A stretch of 47,811 nucleotides of DNA. Origin: an uncultured Akkermansia sp. GTDB taxonomy: Bacteria > Verrucomicrobiota > Verrucomicrobiia > Verrucomicrobiales > Akkermansiaceae. Under the pieces are notes generated by a model that was given only the letters and a program-made list of their open reading frames with translations, did not search any database and was not told where the DNA came from. Of the stretch, positions 1 to 6,313 are shown piece by piece (the first letter of the stretch is position 1; every line of letters begins with the position of its first letter). A program made the translations under genes and the position numbers. The stretch is from NCBI GenBank assembly GCA_947588735.1, contig CANQAD010000008.1, positions 1-47,811 of the forward strand, given 5' to 3'.

Positions 1-97
1 GATTTGCCCAAAAATTGCCAACTCCTGCTATCATCATACTTCCCGCCTATGAAAGACATTTTCTTGGGACGGATGTGAAAAAGTTGCACATTTGTCC

Positions 98-578
98 CAC
101 ATTTGTCCCCAGAAAAAACGATCCCCCAATAAGTTGTTAACGGCACATCATACAGCATAATCTATTGGTAATTTTCGATTTACGAATTACGATTCGGAAA
201 GATAGCGAGCCGGGGGCTCGCGAAATGCGGAGCGTGGGCGAAGGGAAAGGGCAGAACCATGCGCAGATTGGTTAGAAAGCGAAGCGGAATTTTCGAAGTC
301 GAGAGCGATGATCAAGAGAAAGCATCCGGAGTGATGCCATGCCGGGTTGACCGCCTTGACTCGCAGGCACCCCTTTGCCTGCTCGCCCTGCGGGCAACGC
401 CCACGCGTTGTCCAATCGGTTTTACCGCCCGCTTCGCGTGCGCCCTACCCGGGGCCGTCGACCACTTTGCTGAATCGTCCATGGTTTGCCGTCTTGCTGG
501 CTTGCCTTTTTCGTCCCCGGAAGACGCGTGGGAAATGGATTCAATGAGCCCGGAGGATGTTTTATTGGGACACGTGTG
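98..578 (-). repeat. CACGTG-ended intergenic element, copy A (long form)
   Basis: This is an intergenic repeat in reverse orientation. It begins CACATTTGTCCCC and ends ATTGGGACACGTGTG, so its ends are imperfect inverted repeats. It shares the 'agcgagccgg..gctcg' hairpin, the 'aaatgcggagcg' block and the AATTTTCGATTTACGAATTACG block with the other copies. It carries an extra internal module at about 290-520 that is also found at 15468-15690. Small open frames inside it read as the same short peptides in every copy, so I treat them as non-coding. The tail of a further element (TTCTTGGGAC..ATGTG) is visible at about 60-77. Confidence 0.8.
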
Positions 579-970
579 CATTTGTCCCAAGAAAAAAGAG
601 ATCCCAACAAACGGTTATCGCCGCATCATAAAGAATAATCCATTGGTAATTTTCGATTTTCGAATGACGAATTACGATTTAGGAAATTCGCGCGCTGGCG
701 CGCGGGGAGGCGGAGCGTAAGCGACGGGAAAGGGTGGAATTGCGCGCGAAACTGGTTAGAAAGCGGCGGGGGAGCGAAGCCGAAGCACAAGCGGATTTTC
801 GATTGACGACTTGGAAAGTTAGTGCGCTACGCGCGGGGTTGCGAAAGCCGCCGACGGCTGCATGGCGGATTAGCCAGCCCGCAGGGCTGGCTTGCTTCTT
901 TTGTTCATAAGAAAACAACATGCGAAATGGGTTCAATAAGCCCGGAAAACATTTTATTGGGACGCGTGTG
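579..970 (-). repeat. CACGTG-ended intergenic element, copy B
   Basis: This reverse-orientation copy directly abuts copy A, so the two share a TTGGGACACGTGTG..TTTGTCCCAA junction. It ends ATTGGGACGCGTGTG. The middle (about 800-900) differs from other copies and contains its own GC-rich hairpin (gccagcccgcagggctggc). No gene is seen in it. Confidence 0.75.
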
Positions 971-1494
971 AAAAAGTTGAGTCTCCGGCAAATCCGCTGA
1001 GACAGATAATGAAGGGATAAGAGAGAAAATCGGCACTTTAACCTTGCATTCCCTGCAATACTCGTTGCAGAATAGTGATACACCCTTGCCGAGAGGAAGG
1101 CATTACTGCGCCGAAATATTGCGGATCGCAAAATGAAATGCAACAGAACATACGCACAAAAAGATAACGCTTTTGCTCCGCCTCGCGCGCACAGTGCGCT
1201 TGCATCCAGATCGTCAATCGTCAATAATCAAAGAATTGAGTTGCATGGCGCGCCGTTTTTCTTGCGCCTCCAGCGAAATTGACCGAGACCCATAAAGTTA
1301 TATGTCCCCACATTGCGGGATACCCTGATCGGGCAAAATAGTGTACCGAGAAAGAATGATGTTCGCAATACCTTCTCGGCCTTTGTCTGTGTCTATCATA
1401 CGGACATTGTGGTACACTATTTTTGCCCGGACGATCAATCTCATGCCCTCTTTTTCCCCGTTCGGTACACTCATTTTTGTCCGATTGCGGTTGC
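971..1494. other. Gene-free stretch with a possible IS remnant
   Basis: No convincing gene is present. At 1330-1347 and 1411-1429 lies an inverted pair (CGGGCAAAATAGTGTACC against GGTACACTATTTTTGCCCG). A third, direct copy of the right motif lies at 1464-1483 (GGTACACTCATTTTTGTCCG). Inverted ends with extra internal end-repeats are typical of insertion-sequence termini, for example istAB-type elements. Only about 100 bp separates them and no transposase is present, so this would be an internally deleted remnant. Confidence 0.45.
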
Positions 1495-1855
1495 CACACG
1501 TGTCCCAATAAAATATTCTCCGGGCTCATTGAACCCGTTTCCCATGCGTTTTCTTCGGACGAAAATGGCAGCGCGCAAATTTCCCAAATCGAAAATCAAA
1601 AATCGTAACTCGAAAATCCCTTTGTGTTTCAGCTTCGCTCCCCCCCCCCTCAGCTTTCTCATTAGTCTTGGGTGCGGTTCCGTCCTCCCTCGTCGCTACC
1701 GCTCCGCATTTCCCGAGCCTCCGGCTCGCTAGCTTTTGCAAATCGTAATCGCAAATCGTCAATCGTCAATCGTAAATCGTAAATAACCAAAGGCTTACGC
1801 TGCACGATGTGCCGTTAACGATCTGTCGGGGGTGCTTTTTCTTGGGACACGTGTG
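1495..1855 (+). repeat. CACGTG-ended intergenic element, copy C
   Basis: This is a complete forward copy of about 361 bp. It starts CACACGTGTCCCAATAAAAT and ends CTTTTTCTTGGGACACGTGTG, with the ends forming near-perfect terminal inverted repeats. Inside are the conserved GAGCCTCCGGCTCGC hairpin and a run of degenerate 7-base units (AATCGTC/AATCGTA). It is used here as the reference orientation for the family. It contains no credible coding frame. Confidence 0.85.
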
Positions 1856-1886
1856 TGCGGTTGCCCCGGGGGTTCTATCTTTTTTC

Positions 1887-1915
1887 TTGACAACGCGAAA
1901 CCTCTCTGGTAGGCT
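1887..1915 (+). promoter_or_regulatory. Promoter of the CD225/DUF2752 pair
   Basis: A consensus -35 TTGACA (1887-1892) is followed by exactly 17 bp and a -10 TAGGCT (1910-1915). The first start codon is 24 bases downstream. Confidence 0.7.
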
Positions 1916-1939
1916 CGCGACAGATAAAATATCATTGCC

Positions 1940-2188
1940 ATGCCACAAAAACCCGATAATTACCTCGTGTGGTCCATCTTGGTGACTCTGCTTTGTTGCT
2001 TGCCGTTTGGTATCGTTGCCATCGTCAAATCCTGTGCCGTTGACTCGGCATACAACAATGGTAATCTGGAGCTCGCCCAAGCGGAAGCCGCTGCTGCCAA
2101 GAAATGGTGCTATATTAGTTTTGGTTGCGGCGCCGTTGTTGCCGTTGTTTACGTTGCGTTTATGGCAATAGCCGCTATCGTCAGCTGA
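1940..2188 (+). CDS. CD225/dispanin-like small membrane protein
   Basis: This 82-residue protein has two hydrophobic segments (about 8-28 and 57-80) joined by a polar loop with a conserved-looking AYNNGNLELAQAEAAAAKKW stretch. That is the layout of the CD225/dispanin (IFITM-like) family: TM1, an intracellular loop starting with small residues and cysteine, and TM2. The bacterial members have no firmly established function. Position 14-20 (LVTLLCC) carries the paired cysteines often seen in this family. It is followed 48 bp later by the DUF2752 gene on the same strand, and such pairs occur together in other bacteria. It has a good promoter just upstream. The family call is by motif and size. 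Confidence 0.75.
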   Translation: MPQKPDNYLVWSILVTLLCCLPFGIVAIVKSCAVDSAYNNGNLELAQAEAAAAKKWCYISFGCGAVVAVVYVAFMAIAAIVS

Positions 2189-2236
2189 GCTTCTCTCTGC
2201 TGAGCTTGCCCCATCTGACTGCGATCGTTCCAGACG

Positions 2237-2635
2237 ATGCGTGTTCAGCAGCTTGTTTGGTTGGTGCTAGCTCCTGTGCTGGGGGGAGTTGCGTTGGGTG
2301 GAATGCTATGGGCGCCGGAGACATCGGCCGTTTGGCTTGGCAAGCTGCTGCCACCCTGTATGTTTCATCAGCTCACCGGGTTGAATTGTCCTGGTTGCGG
2401 TGGCACACGAGCCACGCAAGCTTTGCTGCGCGGCGATTGGCATGCTGCGTGGCATTTTAACATGTTTCTCTGGGTTTCCGTCGCACTTCTCGCCGAAGAG
2501 TATGTTCGCTACGGCCTCATCCTGCTCCGGGGCGAGGAGCGCCTGTCCTCCACGCACACCTACACGACGCTGCTCAAACTATACGCTCTCGCTACCATTG
2601 CTTGGTTTATCCTGCGCAACATCGTGGGCGTCTGA
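2237..2635 (+). CDS. DUF2752 family membrane protein
   Basis: This 132-residue protein has hydrophobic segments at about 6-30, 70-85 and 112-130. The hallmark is the CPGCGGTRA motif (about residues 51-59), preceded by a leucine-rich LLPPCMFHQLTGLN stretch, which defines DUF2752. The function is unknown; the CxxC suggests metal or redox chemistry but nothing here proves it. It is probably co-transcribed with the CD225 gene upstream. Its last 57 bases overlap the 3' end of the convergent cstA gene. Confidence 0.8.
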   Translation: MRVQQLVWLVLAPVLGGVALGGMLWAPETSAVWLGKLLPPCMFHQLTGLNCPGCGGTRATQALLRGDWHAAWHFNMFLWVSVALLAEEYVRYGLILLRGEERLSSTHTYTTLLKLYALATIAWFILRNIVGV

Positions 2636-4093
2636 GTGCGGAGAAACCAGCAGCAACACACAGCAGAGCGCACTCACGCCTCCTGCCACTGCATTGCCCA
2701 ATACCGGGGACACGCAAATCCCGCAATCCTTGGACTCAAGGAGATAAGCAACACAGACGGCTGTCATGAAGATGGCCGGCAATGTGGCTATCCAGTGGCA
2801 GCGCCGCCGACCACGCAAGCAGGCCGCTATGCTCCAGAGCGTGAAACAGGCCAACACTTGATTCGCCCAACCAAAGTAGCGCCAGATGACGCCGAAATCC
2901 AACTGTGCAATCACGACCACCACGGCAAAAAGCGGCAGAGCGAGCATCAAACGCTTGCCCAACTGTTGCTGCGGCAAATGAAGCGCATCCGCCAATATCA
3001 GGCGGCAGCTGCGCATGGCCGTATCCCCGCTGGTAATGGGCAGCACAACCACGCCGAGTACCGCGACTGCCGCGCCCGCCGGACCGAGCAGCATGCTGCA
3101 AGCCGCATTCACCGCTGCGGCAGGGTTCAACAAACTCAACTGCCCGAAAGAAAGGGCTTCCCCTCCCTCGGTCAATCGCTCCACCGCTCCCCCCGCCAAC
3201 ATATAGTCTGTGGCCACCTCCCGCAGACTCAACCCAACGGTTGCCCACACCAGCGCCACCAGCCCCTCAGTAATCATCGCCCCGTAGAATACAGGGCGCA
3301 TGAGCCGAGCCTCGCCCAGGCAGCGCACCATCATCGGACTCTGCGTCGCATGAAAGCCGGATACGGCGCCGCAGGCGATAGTGACAAAAATCATGGGCCA
3401 CACGGGGAGACTTTGCGGGTGCATGTTGTCCGTGACATCCATGACAGGCAGCACGGTGTACTCACTCAAGGGAAGAGCAATGGCCAAACCCGCCACCATG
3501 AAAAGGAAAAACGCTCCGAAAATCGGGTAAATCTTGCCGATAATCGTGTTGATAGGCAGGATTGTCGCCAACAGGTAGTACACCAGAATAATAATGCACC
3601 ACACCTCCGAGGAAAGAGATCCCACTAAAGCGTGCAGCATGCCGGCCGGTCCCATCGTAAACACGACACCCACCATGAGCAGCAAGCCCACGCACACGAC
3701 GCGCAGCGCGTGCCGACACGACCCGCCCAGATAACGCCCAACCAGATAAGGCATGTTGGCGCCATCGTGCTCCGCGCTCATCACCGCTGCCATGAAGTCA
3801 TGCACCGCACCCACAAAAATGCAACCCACCACAATCCACACCAATGCCACCGGCCCGTACAAACACCCCGCCAGCGCGCCAAAGACAGGTCCCAGTCCCG
3901 CTATATTGAGCAGTTGCACCAGGAACACGCGCCAGCTGGGCATGCACACGTAATCTACCCCGTCTTCATGCGTCGCACAAGGCATCGCCCCGTCCTTGCG
4001 TACGCCGTAAATGTGCTCCGCCACGCGTCCGTACGCAGCATATCCCGCTACCAACAGCAACCCGCAAAGCCCGAATGTGAGCAAACCCGTCAT
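2579..4093 (-). CDS. cstA: CstA-family carbon starvation / pyruvate-peptide transporter
   Basis: This 504-residue protein is almost entirely hydrophobic, with about 12-14 predicted membrane helices. The N-terminal half has the CstA signature region: NIAGLGPVFGALAGCLYGP followed by GAVHDFMAAVMS and a later AVSGFHATQSP motif (around 240-255). CstA proteins take up pyruvate or peptides under carbon limitation. At 504 residues it is a short-form member; E. coli CstA is about 700. The start is an ATG just after the terminator-like hairpin that ends pfp, so it may depend on read-through or on a promoter inside pfp. The 3' end overlaps DUF2752 by 57 bp on the other strand. Confidence 0.85.
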   Translation of the reverse strand: MTGLLTFGLCGLLLVAGYAAYGRVAEHIYGVRKDGAMPCATHEDGVDYVCMPSWRVFLVQLLNIAGLGPVFGALAGCLYGPVALVWIVVGCIFVGAVHDFMAAVMSAEHDGANMPYLVGRYLGGSCRHALRVVCVGLLLMVGVVFTMGPAGMLHALVGSLSSEVWCIIILVYYLLATILPINTIIGKIYPIFGAFFLFMVAGLAIALPLSEYTVLPVMDVTDNMHPQSLPVWPMIFVTIACGAVSGFHATQSPMMVRCLGEARLMRPVFYGAMITEGLVALVWATVGLSLREVATDYMLAGGAVERLTEGGEALSFGQLSLLNPAAAVNAACSMLLGPAGAAVAVLGVVVLPITSGDTAMRSCRLILADALHLPQQQLGKRLMLALPLFAVVVVIAQLDFGVIWRYFGWANQVLACFTLWSIAACLRGRRRCHWIATLPAIFMTAVCVAYLLESKDCGICVSPVLGNAVAGGVSALCCVLLLVSPHSDAHDVAQDKPSNGSESV

Positions 4094-4100
4094 ATAAGGA

Positions 4101-4144
4101 TAAAAGCGCGGGGCGAGGTCGGCACAACCGCACCCTCGCCCCCC
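4101..4144 (-). terminator. Hairpin terminator after pfp
   Basis: Perfect 9-bp arms (GGGGCGAGG at 4110-4118 and CCTCGCCCC at 4134-4142) are followed on the minus strand by a short T-rich tail (TTTTA). It lies between pfp and cstA and probably attenuates rather than fully stops transcription, since cstA begins 8 bases further on. Confidence 0.6.
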
Positions 4145-4165
4145 GGTTTACAGAGAAACAGCGCT

Positions 4166-5413
4166 TCAGGCCACCGGCTTGGCGAGCACCTTGCGCAGAC
4201 GTGCAAAGCGCGGCAGCGCCTGCACCGTCTTCATCCCCGTTTCGCCCTGAATGAGCGGCAACGCGTAATCGATGAAGGGCATCTCGATGCCGTTGCCCGC
4301 CGCATTGATCCACTCCCTCGGCACCTTGCGCTCAAAGTTAGCGACGCTTTCCAGCGGCAGCAGCTTAGTGTTGCACACATACTGCCCGTACAGGTTATTG
4401 CGCTCAAAGGCCACCATCTTGTCTGTATCGCCGTCAACTGCAGCTGTCACCGCCGTCTTGCCGGCCAGGTAAGCTTCCATCGCATCGGTCGAAGATGCCA
4501 AATGAGTGGCGCAACGCTGCAGCAGCGAGGGCTCAATCGCCCGAACCTTAGCATCAATGCGCGTGCGCACCACCTCGGCGAGCTTGTTGGCCAGACCGCC
4601 CAATTGAGCGTGCCCAAAACCATCATTGCCATTGGTCTTAGCTTCCGAGATAAAGTTACCATCCTTGTCATGCACACCCTCACTTGCCACGACAAGACAC
4701 TTGCCCGTGGCCTTGTAAATGCGCTCCACGTCATCCAAGAAGGTGTTCATATCGAAGTCCACCTCCGGCAGGTAGATCAAGTCCGGCCCGGCTCCGGCGA
4801 AACTCGCGAGCGCGGCAGCGGCCGTCAGCCACCCCGCGTGACGTCCCATCACCTCAATGATAGTCACCATTCCAGTATCGTAGCAGCATGCATCGTGTTT
4901 CACTTCCATACAAGATGTAGCTATGTACTTAGCCGCAGAGGCATAGCCGGGGCAGTGATCCGTGCCGTACAGATCGTTATCAATCGTCTTGGGGATGCCC
5001 ATCACACGGCACTCATAGCCGCTCTTCTGCATAAATTTGGAAATCTTGTTACAGGTATCCATGGAGTCATTGCCGCCATTGTAGAAGAAATAACGCACAT
5101 CAAATTTCTTGAAAGTGTCCAGGATTTTCTCATAATCGGTCGGATCCACATCCGGGTCCTTCATCTTGTAGCGGCAGGTGCCCAAAGCAGAAGCTGGAGT
5201 AAATTTGAGCAACTCCAACTCCACGGGATCTTCCATTCCCAAATCATAGAGTTTGCCATTGAGCACGCCGGTAATCCCGTTCGCCGCTCCGAGCACCCGT
5301 GTAATCTGAGGGCAATTCAGCGCAGCCTGCACTGCGCCCAGCACGCTCGCATTGATCACCGCCGTTGGACCACCAGACTGCCCGATTATACATGCACCTT
5401 TAAGTTCGTTCAT
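4166..5413 (-). CDS. pfp: Pyrophosphate-dependent 6-phosphofructokinase
   Basis: This enzyme phosphorylates fructose 6-phosphate, reversibly when PPi is the donor, in glycolysis. The 415-residue protein shows GQSGGPT near the N terminus (phosphate-binding loop), GGNDSMDT (where ATP enzymes have GGDGS and PPi enzymes GGDDS), GIPKTIDND with the PPi-type lysine, and MGRHAGW. A second D-type residue in the GG(N/D)DS motif and the PKTIDND lysine both point to PPi rather than ATP. The chosen ATG gives the usual N terminus; a TTG 51 bases upstream is open but adds an atypical tail. The promoter lies at 5476-5504, giving a leader of about 55 bases. A fermentative role fits with nifJ in the same window. 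Confidence 0.9.
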   Translation of the reverse strand: MNELKGACIIGQSGGPTAVINASVLGAVQAALNCPQITRVLGAANGITGVLNGKLYDLGMEDPVELELLKFTPASALGTCRYKMKDPDVDPTDYEKILDTFKKFDVRYFFYNGGNDSMDTCNKISKFMQKSGYECRVMGIPKTIDNDLYGTDHCPGYASAAKYIATSCMEVKHDACCYDTGMVTIIEVMGRHAGWLTAAAALASFAGAGPDLIYLPEVDFDMNTFLDDVERIYKATGKCLVVASEGVHDKDGNFISEAKTNGNDGFGHAQLGGLANKLAEVVRTRIDAKVRAIEPSLLQRCATHLASSTDAMEAYLAGKTAVTAAVDGDTDKMVAFERNNLYGQYVCNTKLLPLESVANFERKVPREWINAAGNGIEMPFIDYALPLIQGETGMKTVQALPRFARLRKVLAKPVA

Positions 5414-5475
5414 AGCTGATTGTTTCCGTGTATTAGCAGCGCCGCTACCCTTACGGGGCCACAACGCCGCGGGGA

Positions 5476-5504
5476 ATTATACGCTCTTCTCCTCACTTCT
5501 GCAA
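5476..5504 (-). promoter_or_regulatory. Promoter of pfp
   Basis: On the minus strand, -35 TTGCAG (5499-5504), a 17-bp spacer and a perfect -10 TATAAT (5476-5481). The -35 is embedded in the GCTTGCAGAAG string that recurs before the lipoprotein gene at 9652. Confidence 0.8.
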
Positions 5505-5666
5505 GCCTCTAGTTTGTCCTGCCCCCCTCTTTTTTTAAAAAACCTGCGGATCGAAAAATTTAGATTGTTACTGTAGAAAACGCACTGGTTTTTGCGTCTC
5601 CCCTTTCTGGGAGGGTTTTGCTGCCCTCCGTTACATAGAAACAACGACACCCACAAAAAGACGATC

Positions 5667-6191
5667 ATGATGAAATCCCTATTATTCGCCATGGCACTAT
5701 CCCTGCCCCTGATGGCTCAGCAGGCGGCTCCTGAACCACAAGACACCCCACCGCCTCCACCACCACAGGGCAGAGCTGCTTCCCCCCACGGGAACCCCCA
5801 CCATGCAGCTTTCTTGGAAGAGTTTGACATCAATAAAGACGGCCGCATTGATGAGCAGGAAAAAGAAGCTATCCGCGCAGTGTTTGCGGAACGTAAAGCC
5901 GAATACCAAAGAAAAATTCTAGAAAAATATGACGCCAACAAGGATGGTCAGCTGGACGAACAGGAAAAGGCTGCCGCAAGGGCCGACTTTGAAAAGAACG
6001 GTCCGCGTCGCTCACGCCCGCACCACCGGGGTCACGGTCCGGCCGTGCCGCCCCAAGGCTGCCGCCCCCCCATGTCCGGCTGCTGCTGTTGCTGCGGCGA
6101 GAACGGTCGAGCTCCTCGCCCGCACGCTCCTCAACCGCCGTGCGACAAAGTCCCGGCTACTCCAGTTGCTCCTGCCGCCCCGGCCGAATAG
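5667..6191 (+). CDS. Secreted EF-hand calcium-binding protein
   Basis: This 174-residue protein starts with a signal peptide (MMKSLLFAMALSLPLMAQQ) and then a proline-rich stretch including seven consecutive prolines. Two canonical 12-residue EF-hand loops follow: DINKDGRIDEQE (about 54-65) and DANKDGQLDEQE (about 89-100), each with Asp at 1, 3/5 and Glu at 12. The C-terminal third is rich in Arg, His, Pro and contains a run of five cysteines (about 138-143). It is likely periplasmic or surface-exposed and calcium binding; the physiological role is unknown. An ATG further upstream in frame would remove the signal peptide from the N terminus, so the double ATG at 5667/5670 is preferred. It is followed by a strong terminator. 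Confidence 0.8.
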   Translation: MMKSLLFAMALSLPLMAQQAAPEPQDTPPPPPPQGRAASPHGNPHHAAFLEEFDINKDGRIDEQEKEAIRAVFAERKAEYQRKILEKYDANKDGQLDEQEKAAARADFEKNGPRRSRPHHRGHGPAVPPQGCRPPMSGCCCCCGENGRAPRPHAPQPPCDKVPATPVAPAAPAE

Positions 6192-6219
6192 GTACGCTTT
6201 TTGCGGTCAGAGTAAGCAT

Positions 6220-6252
6220 ACGGGCTGTTCATGATGAGCAGCCCGTTTTTTA
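6220..6252 (+). terminator. Rho-independent terminator after the EF-hand gene
   Basis: Perfect 8-bp stem (ACGGGCTG at 6220-6227, CAGCCCGT at 6239-6246), 11-base loop, then a run of T to 6252. Confidence 0.85.
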
Positions 6253-6273
6253 ACGCCAGTTGCAGTTTTTTCT

Positions 6274-6302
6274 TTGCCCCTCTTGCAGCTCTTTAGTATA
6301 AT
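6274..6302 (+). promoter_or_regulatory. Promoter of the kinase/FGE gene
   Basis: -35 TTGCCC (6274-6279), 17-bp spacer, perfect -10 TATAAT (6297-6302). Only 11 bases separate the -10 from the ATG, so the mRNA should have a leader of about 5 bases or fewer. Confidence 0.75.
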
Positions 6303-6313
6303 GACGGCGAGCC

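Noticed and set aside
259..720. Small open frames within the repeat elements (also at 312-590, 1313-1732, 15427-15694, 29589-29903)
   Set aside because: They repeat the same peptide fragments (for example TRVPIK..PGSLNPFP) in different frames of each copy and break at the element ends, so they are products of the repeats, not genes.
3632..5419. A plus-strand open frame of about 595 codons
   Set aside because: It lies opposite cstA and pfp, is rich in His/Arg/Gln with no domain pattern, and crosses two clearly real genes.
5414..5464. An N-terminal extension of pfp from a TTG start
   Set aside because: The added residues are not part of the family and an ATG gives the standard N terminus, although the TTG would sit 11 bases after the -10.
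5590..5630. A possible riboswitch or attenuator in the EF-hand leader (alternative CTCCC/GGGAG and GGAGGG/CCCTCC hairpins)
   Set aside because: The stems are short, no known riboswitch core is visible, and no promoter could be placed to show it is transcribed.
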